Positions 21,355-31,399 of a stretch of 64,000 nt of DNA are shown here, piece after piece. Position 1 is the first letter of the stretch. Each line of letters begins with the position of its first letter. The notes under the pieces were generated by a model. That model saw only the letters and a program-made list of their open reading frames with translations. It had not been told where the DNA came from and made no database searches. Origin of the DNA: Diabrotica undecimpunctata (lineage: Eukaryota; Arthropoda; Insecta; Coleoptera; Chrysomelidae); contig NC_092806.1 of NCBI RefSeq assembly GCF_040954645.1, forward strand, positions 77,377,141-77,441,140, written 5' to 3'. The position numbers and the translations under genes were made by a program.

Positions 21355-21540
21355 TCTATTAAACTTTGTTTACAACACTCCTTTTTAAACAATTTTCAAT
21401 AATTATATATGCTAAAAGTTTTGTTAAAATTTTTGACGTTTCTTATACAAGATTGGTTAATTTCAAAGTTAATTATCGAAACAGCGATTAAAAAAGTGCT
21501 ATCTTGGCTTCTAAGGGTCGTAGGAACTTTTGTTAAGTTG
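21355..21540 (-). repeat. Dispersed inverted repeat pair, right member
   Basis: The reverse complement matches 17470-17650. It directly follows the Penelope fragment. Confidence 0.7.
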
Positions 21541-21559
21541 TGTTTTTAACTAGCTTTCC

Positions 21560-22270
21560 GAATATTTTATTTATTGGAAGGTGGTGGTAAATCTTCTAAA
21601 GACCATACCAGGCCGTATCCCGTTCACAATGCCCTGGTATGTGTCGGATTCAGGGTGGAAAGCACCATCCGCATGCAGTCCTTCCAGAGGTCTCTCTTGA
21701 GTCTTCTCTTTTCAAGATATTTCGACATGTCTCGCACCCTTGGTTTTGTTACGTTTTCTCTAATTTAAACAAAATGTACTGTACAAAAGCGCCTGGATGA
21801 TCTCATTGCACATTTCTCTCCTCTCATTATTTCTTGGCGCTCCCCATGAGATAAATTTTGCGTTCAGATCCCCAGCAACGATTAGTCTTTATTTTCCTGC
21901 TGTGCTTCTTGCTATTTCCTCTACCAGACTCTTATATTCTCGTAGTATGATATTAGTGGTGATATATGTCGCCACTATTGTGACAGTTTCAAGGTCCAAG
22001 ATTAGGAATACCTCTTTCCTTTGGCAAGTTTTCACCTGCAGCTCTGTTTCTGATCTTTTATTCTCTGATCTTTTTATTTGACTCGGACACTAGCAACAGG
22101 TCCGCTTTTAATTCCTTTTCCGTGATCTTGAGCATATCATGTGCCGCCCTACATCTCCCTAAATTCACCTGCACTACTATCAACCCATTAAATGCATGTC
22201 TAGTAGAGTTGAGTTCAAAGGCCTAATCTTCCTACTTGCACCCCCTCCCATAGAGTCTTTTTTGCTGTGA
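21560..22270 (-). pseudogene. R1-type LINE ORF2 endonuclease region, broken
   Basis: The minus strand, downstream of the Gag-like ORF, reads VQVNLGRCRAAHDMLKITEK, ELKADLLLVSESNKKI and, in other frames, (L)IVAGDLNAKFISWGAP-like residues near 21840. This is the N-terminal AP-endonuclease of R1/TRAS-type elements ('INLGR.R.AHDLL......D+.+VSEPN+', 'GDFNAK...WGSP'). Several frameshifts and stops are present and the RT is missing downstream. Confidence 0.75.
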
Positions 22271-22271
22271 G

Positions 22272-23240
22272 CTACCTGAACTCAGGACAATTTTCCAAGT
22301 ATGTCCTGTGGTCCTCGCTGCAGATTCCACATGGTAACGTATTGTTGCACTCTCTAGTGCTGTGCCCTTTCTCCCTACAGTTCAGACATGTGTCTTTTAA
22401 AGACCGTTCTTTGCATTTGTTCCTGGTATGTCTGAAGTGTAGACACGTGTAGCAGCGTATTGGTCGATATCTGGGTGTCATTATCTTACAGTTCATCAGT
22501 CCTATCAGGCACTTTGCCTTTCTCTGCCGCATCAGTGTGTTAGCCGCTGTTCTACTAGCTTTGACTACTACTTTATCCCCAAATCGTCTCTCTTTCCTGT
22601 TGCCAATCGATCCTCCTCCCTCTCTTAATCCCACAGAGTTAGCCAGCACCCTCGCGACTTCCGCATCTTCCAATGTTTGGTCAACGTCGTGTATTAGTAC
22701 CAGTCTTTCCTGAACTTTAGAATTGACATCCAGACCCGTTTTCGACGTAATCTACGTCGACAGTTTCGTGATTTTGTCTCTGGGTCCTATCAGCTCCAGA
22801 CGTAGGTCTCCTTGTGCTGTCTTTCTCATCTTTTTCATGCTGCCCCCGCTGTTTTTTACATCCCCTTTATGTCTGAATTCTTTTACCATGTCCGCGTACA
22901 ACTTCTCGCCCCCTTTGATGGTAATATTTCCTCTTTATGTCCTGAAATTTGGAACTACCAGTGTTATTTCCACTTCAGTACTCTACAGGCTGTATTCCAG
23001 CGCCTTTCTTAGTTCTACCCACGCCGTGATTTCTCCTACTATACAGTAGAGATATCTCTTTTCCTTGTTCCCTACCTCTTTTATGGCCTCTACTAAATCC
23101 ATTGCACTTTTTAAGTTGTTTGAGCCTCGTTGCTAGATCGGGATCGTATAAGCGGCATTTATTGTTTTTTGGCTACTTCCTTCCCTCATTTCAGAGATAA
23201 ACTAATTTAGGACATAGTTTTTTTCATCAATGCTTTGTTC
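22272..23240 (-). pseudogene. R1-type LINE ORF1 (Gag-like, CCHC zinc knuckles)
   Basis: A minus frame of 133 codons at 22272-22673 contains three cysteine knuckles: CYTCLHFRHTRNKC, CLNCREKGHSTREC and CGICSEDHRTYLENC. Upstream, broken frames to about 23240 carry GDLRLELIGPRDKI and similar residues. ORF1 proteins with two or three CCHC boxes bind element RNA in R1-clade LINEs. The order ORF1 then endonuclease (above) on the same strand supports one element. Stops near 22730 and 22960 show decay. Confidence 0.85.
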
Positions 23241-23614
23241 TCTGACTAGATGTTCCAGTTCTGTGTGTCCATTCTGCGATGTAGTTGTCTGCTAGTTCAC
23301 TTTTTTCTCTTTTATCCAGCGTAATTATCACATTCTTTTTTTTCCTCCTTTCCATATCCTTTTCTATATATTCTATTTCTGCTTGTACACTCACTTATGT
23401 TACATTTCTCAACTTTTTTCGTTATGGGGATCTTTTAGTTTTCCATTTTCGTTTGAAGTGCCTTGGACATATTGTGTAGGACCTTTATTGATTTGATCTT
23501 GATTTCAACTTTGGTTTTCATTTGCTCGGTGAACTACATTCTACGAGTGTTATTGAAACTGTTTGTAAGCTTAAAAAGTCCTGTTTATTATTAAATCATT
23601 GCATCATCATCATT

Positions 23615-24130
23615 CTGGCATTACAACCTTACGTGATTCCTAGCCTCCTCAAGAATTTCTCTCCAGTCGTCCCTATCCATCGCCTTTCTCCGCCAAGCAC
23701 GTATTCCCATATGTCTCATGTCTTCATCGATGTTAACAAGGAACCATGTTCTAGATCTTCCTCTTCTTCTCTGACCAATGGGTCTATCAAGAAGCGTTTT
23801 TCTATCTGGGTCATTTTGTTCATATCGTATCGTCTTCTCCACACTCCATTGTCAATCACTGCTCCATAAATTCGCCTTAGTACTTCTCTTTCGAAACATC
23901 CTAACATGTTTTCATTATTTTTTCTTAGAGTCCAGGTCTCTGAACCATATGTTAGGACTGGGCGTATTATTGTTTTGTAGAGTCTTATTTTGTATTTCTC
24001 GATATAATTGTGGATTTAAGGAGGATATTGAGCTGTTTATCTCTGGGGTAGTATTATTTTCAGTGTTAAGGTGCGCTCCCAGGTATACAAATTCATTCAC
24101 TGCTTCGATGACGTCGTTTTCTATAACATA
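23615..24130 (-). pseudogene. LINE RT C-terminal region, broken
   Basis: Minus frames in order: MNEFVYLGAHLNTENNTTPE (24100-), RYLDSKKK-like FRDLDSKKK, MLGCFEREVLRRIYGAVIDN (23907-), DRPIGQRRRGRSRT and MGIRAWRRKAMDRDDWREIL (23700-). These are the successive post-RT blocks ('+FVYLG', 'FER+VLR+I+G', 'RGRPR.RW', 'G+R.WR+KA.DR..WR'). Separate frames mean at least three shifts. Confidence 0.85.
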
Positions 24131-24179
24131 TTAAATCATTGTGTACATAAATTTACTTTTTTAAACCTTTCTTTTCCGT

Positions 24180-24400
24180 AGCTTATTAGTATATGTCTAA
24201 ATGAAGAAAATAAGCCCTGGGTTATTGAGATCTATTCAGTTAACTTATCTGGACCAGCTTTAGTAATTAGCTCATTTTTCAAAAAATCTTATAAACAAAT
24301 TAAATTTCGCAAAACCTATCAACCGATCTGGCCTATCTTTTGCACACAATTCGAACAAGATGAGATTGTTTGCTAACTTTTACTGGTACAGTTTCATAAT
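24180..24400 (+). repeat. Dispersed repeat with shared coding-like segment
   Basis: 24190-24265 is related, in inverted orientation, to 57640-57780. Both read ENKPW(V/I)IEI.SV.L.SGPA in their sense frames. The protein is not recognised. The following 24260-24400 resembles the reverse complement of 17280-17440. Confidence 0.5.
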
Positions 24401-24409
24401 TTCCAGAGT

Positions 24410-24930
24410 TTAGTGACTATATTATTTAGTATTATTATATTTAATTATATTATTATATTTTAACCAAAAATCACTATAAAGTGTATTAATATAAAGGCAA
24501 TCCTGTGAAGGTAATAATTAGTCCATAATAAATATTTGTAGTAAGAATTATTAGTGAACTAGTGGTTTCACATACTGCAAAGTGGACGTTTTTAATAAGT
24601 CCTTTTAAAGATTGTATTAAAGTTGGGTAAAAACTAGGATAAACTAACCAAACAATTTTGACTCCTTTTAAAGAGTATAACTAAAATGTAAAGTGAATAG
24701 CTTAGGTACATCTGAGTCTCGAAGAGAGTTTCAAAGTTATATTTGTAAAAGTATTTATTACTCGAAAGAAACAGTTGAAATAGTTTTCTACTTCATTTTT
24801 ATATGGAATATTTTTTTTGTTACTTAATTGTTTACTTACTTGCGTTTTATTGTTAAAGTTTAATCAGTTTCGGTAAATATATCTTTTTTGATCAGTGTAT
24901 ATTACAAGATCTGCTCACTATATATTTATA
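24410..24930. other. Intron, nothing recognised
   Basis: AT-rich, ending in the acceptor of the next ADAM10 exon. Confidence 0.5.
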
Positions 24931-24937
24931 TTTTTAG

Positions 24938-25290
24938 CATGACTACCCTCCAGAATGCCGTCCTGGAGGCCCCAACGGTAACTACATTATGTTCGCGTCC
25001 GCCACCAGTGGTGATCGACCCAACAACAGTAAATTTTCTAGTTGTAGTGTCGGCAACATTAGTAACGTTTTAGACGCAATCGAAGATAAAAAGAAAAGAA
25101 ATTGTTTCACTGCTTCTGCTGGTGCCTTCTGCGGTAATAAAATTGTTGAAGCTGGAGAGGAATGCGATTGTGGGTACGATGATAAAGAGTGCAAAGACCA
25201 ATGCTGCTACCCTAGAGTTATCAGTGTAAAGGATAAAGAACTTAACAGATCTGCCGTCGGGTGTACAAGACGTGCTGGCACTGAATGCAG
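24938..25290 (+). CDS. kuz: ADAM10/Kuzbanian exon: third zinc His, Met-turn, disintegrin-like domain
   Basis: Acceptor atttttag at 24937 and donor TGCAG|gtgagg at 25290/25291; 353 nt, ending two bases into a codon. The first codon is the third zinc-binding His ([20 protein letters not shown]), so the HExxHxxGxxH motif is completed across an 8.2-kb intron. [10 protein letters not shown] is the Met-turn block of ADAM10. The disintegrin-like domain follows with [20 protein letters not shown] and CKDQCCYP. Spacing of cysteines agrees with ADAM10, which lacks the RGD loop of other ADAMs. Confidence 0.96.
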
Positions 25291-25529
25291 GTGAGGTATT
25301 ATTATGTATACAGGAAGATTTTTTGGTTAAACTTTGTATTAAATATAAAATGAAATCTAATAATCCAGGATATGGCAGTAAGAATGTTAGAAAACCTTTA
25401 TATGCATCGATTTGCATGAAAATTTGTTTTTTTTTTTCAATAACTTATATTCAGCAATCTATTAGTTATATAAACATTCTAATAATATGCTTCTTTGGGA
25501 TTCGAAATATAAATTGACTTTAGAGAGGT

Positions 25530-26230
25530 CAGTCAGTCGGTATATATATACATATACAGATATATAGATACATATAATAACATACTACCTTTCCTGGATG
25601 TTTTAATCTATAAGAACGATACTGGATAGGAGACTCAGGTGTATAGAAAAGCAACACACACCAACAGATATCTAAATTAAATTAAACACTCTAGAGCCAA
25701 AATTACTTGTTCTAACGAAAATTCGTTCTTAAATGAGAAACATTTGTTAACATCTGTTTTATTAAAAAATAATTATTCTTTATCGTTTATAAATAAGCAA
25801 TTTTTAACAATCGACCGAATAGAATAGAACAGAACAGCTTAGAACGAGATCCTACAGCATGCACATGGAATAATACTAGGAAAATAACAATACCATACAT
25901 AAAAAGATTTTCTGAAAAACTTAAAAAGATGGGAAATAAATTCAAGGGAGAACAAAGAATTGTATTTATAAAACACCTTGTGACTGCGATCAGTTTTATT
26001 TAGGTGAAAAATCAAGAGCATTAAATGTTAGAATAAGTGAACATGAATCTGTTATTAAAAATAGAGAGTTTGATAGATATCAAATATGTAAACATGCATG
26101 GGAAAATGTACATAGGGTTCAATGGAACGATTCAACTATAGTTCTAAAAGGAACATATGGTAAAAAGAAAAATCAAAGAAGCAGCTCTAATTCTGATCTT
26201 AGATCTTCTTATCAGAAGATCTAATATCTT
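25530..26230 (+). pseudogene. Penelope-like element remnant (RT end and GIY-YIG)
   Basis: + strand frames read (Y)LPFLDVLIYKNDTG (25583-), VYRKATHTNRYLN and, after frameshifts, CDCDQFYLGEKSRALNVRIS and EHESVIKNREFD (about 25970-26080). This is the region from the end of the RT ('LPFLD+LI.R..G....VYRKPTHT.RYL') to the GIY-YIG nuclease of Penelope-like elements. The typical YVG is YLG here. Stops between blocks show it is dead. Confidence 0.82.
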
Positions 26231-26245
26231 CTGATAAGAGGATAA
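26205..26245. repeat. Short inverted repeat
   Basis: CTTCTTATCAGAAGAT and ATCTTCTGATAAGAGG lie within 40 bp and are near-perfect complements. It may form the 3' hairpin of the preceding element. Confidence 0.6.
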
Positions 26246-26261
26246 TTTTCTGATTTTTTTT

Positions 26262-26430
26262 TTAAATCAGGTCCAGTTTGTTTGTTAAATGTTAAATTAA
26301 AGGTTTGTTCAAAAAAAATTAAATTTTTCCAAGGAAAGTTAATTTTGTTACATCGATGGTTCACTTTGTGGCCTTAGAGTTAGAAGACCCTGATGGTTTC
26401 TAGGGCAACAACTAACAATAACCACAGATG
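26262..26430 (+). repeat. Inverted repeat pair around hammerhead tandem, left arm
   Basis: 'caggtccagtttgtttgttaaatgttaaattaaagg...ttcactttgtggccttagagttagaag...aacaataacca' is repeated as reverse complement at 26960-27125. A third partial copy is at 28325-28385 ('cctgattttttccagtttg...cagtttgtttgttaaat'). Confidence 0.8.
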
Positions 26431-26538
26431 AAGCTACACCTAGAAATGGTTAAAGCGAGTGAATAATAAAAGTGAAATGTAATTTCATGTCTTGAAAACA
26501 GGAAAACAAAAAACAAAATAGTATATCGATGGAAGGCA

Positions 26539-26582
26539 ACCGTATATACGTATTTCTGACTATTGGTCGTCTTCAGTACGGT
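26539..26582 (-). ncRNA. Hammerhead ribozyme, complete predicted fold
   Basis: Minus-strand reading: stem I ACCGTA (26577-26582) pairs with TACGGT (26539-26544), 6 bp perfect; CTGAAGA box (26570-26576); stem II GAC/GTC with a 5-nt loop; GAAA (26553-26556); stem III AUA/UAU with a CG loop; NUH = AUA, cleavage expected between 26545 and 26544. All conserved core residues are present. Short stems II and III suggest dimer-assisted cleavage, as in other minimal type I hammerheads. Confidence 0.78.
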
Positions 26583-26857
26583 GCAGTTAAGTCAGAAAAT
26601 GAGCATGTTAACTTGGGAAAGGATCACTACAGAAACAATGCGATTAATTTGTGGCCAGGGGTTAGAAGACTCTGATGGTTTTCAGGGCAACAACTAACAA
26701 TAACCACAGAGAAAGCTACAGCTACCTGAGAAAAGGAATGTTAAACGTTTAAAACAAATAGAAAACGTTAATGCGAGTGAATAATAAAAGTAAAATGTAA
26801 TTTCATGTCTCGCAAAACAGGAAAACAAAAAACAAAATAGTATATCGATGGAAGGCA

Positions 26858-26901
26858 ACCGTATATACGTATTTTTGACTATTGGTCGTCTTCAGTACGG
26901 T
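26858..26901 (-). ncRNA. Hammerhead ribozyme, second unit, core mutated
   Basis: Identical layout to 26539-26582, including the 6-bp stem I and CTGAAGA, but the GAAA box is AAAA (plus-strand C to T at 26875). This position (G12) is essential for catalysis, so this copy should not cleave. Confidence 0.75.
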
Positions 26902-26959
26902 GCAGCAAAGTTAGAAAAGAAGCATCTTAACGTTTGGCATTCCTTTTTTCAGGTAGTTG

Positions 26960-27125
26960 TATGGTTATTGTTAGTTGTTGTCCTGGAAATCATCAGGATC
27001 TTCTAACTCTAAGGCCACAAAGTGAACCATCGATGTAAGAAAATTAACTTTTCTTGAAAAAATTTAATTTTTTTGAACAAACCTTTAATTTAACATTCAA
27101 CAAACAAACTGGACCTGATTTTTTT
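26960..27125 (-). repeat. Inverted repeat pair around hammerhead tandem, right arm
   Basis: Reverse complement of 26262-26430, with a few indels. Together they bracket the tandem hammerhead units. Confidence 0.8.
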
Positions 27126-27425
27126 CCAGTTTGATTTATTTAAACTGGAAAAAATTAGAAGTTTATAAATTAGATAAATATGCAAATACAATAGCATCTT
27201 TATTTTTTTTCCACACGAATACCTAATTTTTCATTAAAAAAATAATATTTGACTAATTTATACTTGAATTAAACTAATTATTTACTTGAATTATAAGTTT
27301 GGAAAACTGAGCTACAGATAGAATGCAGGCTATTTTAAATATTAATTTTATTTTTCACTAACTCAAAAATAAAACTTATTACTGTAGCCTTTTCTTTTGA
27401 GAAAAAAGTAAAATAGAATTCTGAA

Positions 27426-27873
27426 AAAAAAAAGGACAAAGGCAGTTAAGATTTGACTTCACGTATAGTGCGTCTGTGTATCCGCTTATACGTATTTCGC
27501 CCTAAAAGGGCTCTTCAGAACTGATATTCACAGTCGCTCTGAACGGGAAAATAAATCTTTTCTGACTTAGGAAGCAACTCTAACATGGCTTCGTATCGAC
27601 GCAAATAGCGACATCTGATATTAAAACCGTAAACCAAATTCAGATTTTTGCTTTAATCTGTGCCTTCTAAGAATTGCAGGGCAAAACAGATGTTGATAAA
27701 GATTAGAGAGTTATTAGAGACATGGGGAATCTAAAAATTGCATTGCACAACATATCTCCTCAACTAAGCAAAAATCCTTAGCGTGCGAGTAAATCGGAAT
27801 AAAAGGAAAAATACAGTTAAGATTTGAGTTCACATATAGTGCGTCTGTGTATCCGCTTATACGTATTTCGCCC
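27426..27873 (-). mobile_element. Retrozyme-like insertion, 1.23 units of a 363-bp hammerhead monomer
   Basis: The insert is flanked by TAGAATTCTGAA at 27414-27425 and 27874-27885 (exact 12 bp, 13 if the next A is counted). Segment 27437-27510 recurs at 27800-27873, so the insert holds one 363-bp monomer plus about 85 bp. One border falls exactly inside stem II of the hammerhead, at '...cgccc'. A run of A adjoins the other border. There is no coding capacity. A fragment of the same monomer is at 38605-38725. The structure (tandem partial dimer, hammerhead, target duplication) fits an animal retrozyme. Confidence 0.75.
27478..27545 (-). ncRNA. Type I hammerhead ribozyme with long stem I
   Basis: Minus-strand reading: outer stem I GCG-A-CTGTG (27537-27545) with CACAG-A-CGC (27478-27486), inner stem I TATC/GATA and GTT/AGC; CTGAAGA box (27520-27526); stem II GCCC/GGGC with a 5-nt loop (27507-27519); GAAA (27503-27506); stem III AUA/UAU with a CG loop; NUH = AUA, cleavage expected between 27495 and 27494. 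The core is intact and the internal loops in stem I are where natural hammerheads make tertiary contacts. This is the best ribozyme candidate in the window. Confidence 0.85.
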
Positions 27874-27885
27874 TAGAATTCTGAA

Positions 27886-28466
27886 ACTTGAATAAAACTA
27901 CACTAACGATGAATTACTAAACAAATATACAGGACTATTGACTACTATTCAAAACAGATTGTACCTTCTGAAATTCTGGAAATTGGCAAAAGGGTTGTAT
28001 TATTTAAAATGTAAAGCACAAGCTGTGATAGTATTAATACTTATAACTTAAATAGATTTTCAAAAAAAAAAAAAATTTTATTTAATTAATTTAAGTTAAT
28101 TTTTCCAAGAAAAGTAACATTTTTTAAATCTGCTGTTCAGTTTGCCAAACTTAATTCATAGTTAAATTTGATTTTTTAATTAAAAATTAAGTAATCGTCT
28201 AGGGAAAAAATAAATATGACATTTTAGTTGCCTATTTGTCTTATTTATAAAATTCTTATTTAAAGTTTTCAAAAACCGTATGCGGGGTGAAATTTACTCT
28301 ATGAACAAAAAGAACTAATGTTAAAAGCGGACCTGATTTTTTCCAGTTTGAATGAGGTTCAGTTTGTTTGTTAAATTTTAGAAACGTTTGTTTTGTATAT
28401 AACATGTATAGTATAAACTTATTTAGTAACATATATAATTGAGTAACCTTGTATTTTCTTTGTCAG
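27886..28466. other. Intron, AT-rich
   Basis: Besides the partial repeat copy at 28325-28385 nothing is recognised. Confidence 0.5.
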
Positions 28467-28869
28467 TCCTAGCCAAGGTCCATGCTGCAGTAATGAATGC
28501 AAGTTTATATCTTCGTATCGCCAGGAAGTGTGCAAAATGGAATCGGATTGTTCTCGATCCTCGAAATGTAACGGTACCAGCGCCGAATGTCCCGTTCCTT
28601 TTCCTCGCGCAGATAAGACTCGGTGCAATAATGGAACTCAATTGTGCATTAAGGGAGAATGCACTGGCTCGATCTGCTTAGAATGGAATTTAGAAGCTTG
28701 TTCTTTGACATCACAGGATCATCCCAATATCGATAAAAGAAAGTTGTGTGAGTTGGCTTGTCAAAACGGCACAGACATTTGCAGAAGTACTAGTGAGTTT
28801 GCCGATAAGGTAGGACTTCCCCCTGGAGGCATCAGTTTAAGACCTGGTTCTCCCTGTGATAATTTCCAG
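28467..28869 (+). CDS. kuz: ADAM10/Kuzbanian exon: cysteine-rich domain
   Basis: Acceptor ctttgtcag at 28466 and donor CAG|gtaagt at 28869/28870; 403 nt, completing the split Arg/Ser codon of the previous exon. It reads (S)PSQGPCCSNECKF, then CKMESDCSRSSKCNGTSAEC, PVPFPRADKTRC, IKGECTGSICLEW and later GGISLRPGSPCDNFQ. These follow the ADAM10 order 'SPSQGPCC...C.F', 'C..DSDC....CNG.+A.CP', 'C..G.C.GSIC', '+L.PGSPC..F'. This domain sits next to the membrane and helps to select substrates in ADAM10; that is family knowledge. Confidence 0.96.
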
Positions 28870-29280
28870 GTAAGTGCATATGCTATACCTAGTATAAAAA
28901 TAATTATCCCTAAAGAAGAAATGTCAAATAGTCGCAGGCCCTGATATTTTGAAAAGGACTATAAATATTACTTGTCCCTTAAATGTACTAGTGTAGAGTT
29001 AAGTAAATATCATGAAATCCTAGGAGCTGTCAGAGGTAAAATTTGTGATATTAGCAATTAAACATAATCCATCAAAAAATTTAGATTTTTAAGTTTATAT
29101 ATAAAATTTGTTATTCCCAACTTTTATATGAATTAAGTTCTGTAAGGAGGTATGAAAAGCTTGATTTTTACTCAAAATATTTATGTTATTCTTTCTTAAT
29201 TATTCCTGTTAATTAACATTTAATTAACCGTTAATTGGGGCACAATATTTTTCGTTAATTTGTTTTTTGCTAAGATAAAT
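28870..29280. other. Intron, nothing recognised
   Basis: AT-rich sequence before the Helitron remnant. Confidence 0.5.
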
Positions 29281-29282
29281 AA

Positions 29283-30696
29283 ATTTTATGGTTTACCAAC
29301 AAGTGGGCATGTAACATATAATTGACCATGTGAGAAACATGGATTCTCTAAATCCAAGTCGAAAACGGACATTGTCTGGCCTTGAGATTCGAGAGTGGTC
29401 ATCGCGAATGTTAATCGAACAGGAAATTGAATCATTTTGAATGATATTGACATGAACATGACGATTTCTCCTTTAAATCGTCTAGTGAAAATGGTTGTTT
29501 CAATAATATTTCCAGTGATCATTTTAATGACCGAACGTGTGCCGTTGAATATTGTGGGTTCAAATTACGTATAAGAATAATTTGTGATCCAATTTTCAGC
29601 TGAAGATTTTGTTGTGGCATCCCTGGATAATCCATAGAATTTAAAAATTCTGTTGGATAATTTATGGCTTCGTAATATGTAAGTTAGTTTTGTCAACATT
29701 AACATTTTTCGCCGCCAAAATGGCGCACTGACTAAGTCAATTATGATTTAAGTAATTATTCAGTATAGCCGTGAAGAACCTTTCAATTAATTCATGTTTG
29801 GTCCCAACAAAAGTACAGAAATTATCTGGAAGTTTGATGCATTGTGTATTTGCATGTAGTTTTAGTTTTACCGTTTCCAATATCCAGCAATTGTTCGGAA
29901 AGTATTTGCGCCGATAGATCATTGTGCACTATACTATCATTGATGTTTCCTCATAAAAACGATTGTTTTAAACATGGATTAATCTCATCCGAATATGTAG
30001 AGTGAGGAGTAACCGGTAATGTCTGTCGAAAGTCACCAGACAGTAGTAAGGCAGCGGCACCGAATAGTTTGTCGTTCCCGGTTAAATATTGCATACTTCT
30101 ATGTAATGCTTCTGAGTGAATGTGTATGAGCTATAGTACATTCATCCCAGATAATACCAACTCATTCGCATCACTGCAAACATTCCGCTTCTTTTTTTAA
30201 TGTTACATTTGGTTTGTTGTGAACGTCTAATGGCAACTTGAGTGCTGAATGTTCTGTTCGCCCGCCATCTAACAAAGTAGTCAGCATGATTGTATATACC
30301 TTTTTGTTTAGCTGTCATCCGAGATTCATTGTTTGCAATAAATGCTAAATGATAATCAACGTTATTATATTTTACAGTGAGTTGCTCGCTGCAAAGTCGA
30401 TGGCTGTGAATTGTAAATAGTTGACGTATATCAGCAAGTGTCAGACCCGAATGATTGTCGTCTTCCAGCAATTGTAACTCGCAACATGCATCTTGACTTT
30501 TAATGGTTCGCAAAAATTGAAAAAATGTGGTTCGTGAAATATTAACCAACAATAAACGCAAAAAGAAACATTCACGTTGTTTTAGATGTACTGTGTAAAC
30601 TCTTCCCATCGTTTTGGCTTTGAATACACCTGCGATTCTTGAATGTGGTTCTCCTTGTTTACGCGGCTTTCTCTTTGTATTTGTCGCTTTGTTCAC
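29283..30696 (-). pseudogene. Helitron Rep/helicase remnant
   Basis: Minus frames in order from 30696: (F)RIAGVFKAKTMGRVYTVHLK, RECFFLRLLLVNISRTTFFQ and LTLADIRQLF; then SWYYLG and degenerate helicase motifs around 30000-30170 (LVTFDRHYRLL); IYRRKYFPNNCW-like and LPDNFCTFVGTKHELIERFF (29830-29740); finally IQFPVRLTFAMTTLESQGQT and LENPCFSHGQLYVTC (29450-29300). This is the C-terminal PIF1-type helicase of Helitrons ('GRVY.VHP...E.FYLRLLL', 'FPVR.AFAMTINK.QGQ', 'FSHGQLYVA.SRV'). The final block has TTLESQGQ instead of TINKSQGQ. There are many stops. The replication-initiator part was not found. Confidence 0.85.
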
Positions 30697-30944
30697 TTTA
30701 TATTTCGGTGGACATTTTTAGACCGAAATATATGGGAGAGGGCAAAATAAGCTCTGTTTGCCTGCGTTATTCTCTTCCGTATTTCTCCATCTTCTGATCC
30801 GTCTGCATATATTTCTACTCCTAGGTATGTAAACTTCCCAACCGTTTCAATGTCATCTTCATGTATAATATTTTGTGGGACTATATTTCTTCTCGTCTGT
30901 ATCATTATTTTTGTTTTTTCTGTGTTAATTTCCAGACCTAGCAT
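30693..30944 (-). pseudogene. LINE RT fragment (post-YADD block)
   Basis: The minus frame reads LGLEINTEKTKIMIQTRRN, ETVGKFTYLGVEIYADGSED and GEIRKRITQANRAYFALSHI, the well-conserved block following the catalytic YADD in RTE/CR1-like LINEs ('GL.IN..KTK.M', 'F.YLG..+..DG....EI+.RI..A..A+..L'). It abuts the Helitron remnant without a linker. Confidence 0.85.
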
Positions 30945-30949
30945 TTTTG

Positions 30950-31384
30950 TTTGCGTTTTTTAAAACTGCACTTTTCCGTGCACTTAAAAATGTAAATCGT
31001 GCATCTCTGCCTGTAGTGTATCAAAATCAAAAAAGTGCGTGGATGAACAGCTTTATTTTTAAACAGTGGTTTTTTGAGAATTTCGTCCCTGAAGTGAAAA
31101 AATTACTCAAAGAAAACAAACTGCCCGGAAAAGCGATTTTGTTTCTCGACACTACACCATCTCATCCTGCAGAGGAAGATGTCATAAACGGGGATATTAA
31201 AGTTAAATTTCTCCCCCCAAATGTGACTTCAATTTTGCAACCCATGGATCAGGGTGTCTTAGAAACTGTGAAGCGTATTTATCGCAGGGAACTCTTAACC
31301 AAAGTTAATGAAGAAGAAGGCGAACAGAGCCTGATTGATTTGTTAAAGCGTGGAATTTCAAAATGTAGTAAAAAGTTTCATTGA
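30950..31384 (+). pseudogene. pogo/Tigger-type transposase fragment
   Basis: A + frame of 145 codons reads LPVVYQNQKSAWMNSFIFKQ, WFFENFVPEVKKLL, ILFLDTTPSHPAEED and VKFLPPNVTSILQPMDQGVL. These are the DDE-1 blocks of pogo-superfamily (Tigger/jerky) transposases ('(Y)K..K.AWM....F..W', 'LL.LDNAP.HP', '+.FLPPN.T+..QPMDQGV'). The catalytic Asp of LLDNA is kept (LDTTP). The N-terminal DNA-binding part and first Asp are missing. A following head-to-head copy lies at 31400-32350. Confidence 0.87.
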
Positions 31385-31399
31385 ATACTTTTTTGAACA

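Larger units (their letters stand above)
26371..26910 (-). mobile_element. Retrozyme-like tandem of two about 300-bp hammerhead units
   Basis: Two direct copies of a unit start with 'gtggcc...gttagaaga..ctgatggttt' at 26371 and 26652 and contain 'cgagtgaataataaaagt', 'aaaatagtatatcgatggaaggcaac' and a hammerhead. Corresponding points are 281 bp apart at the left and 319 bp apart at the hammerhead, the difference being an insertion near 26720-26755. Tandem units of this size, each with a type I hammerhead and no protein, match what is known of animal retrozymes, thought to be mobilised by Penelope-type RT through circular RNA. The first ribozyme is intact and the second mutated. Confidence 0.65.

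Noticed and set aside
22723..23049. 108-codon + frame
   Set aside because: Shadow of the minus-strand R1-type ORF1.
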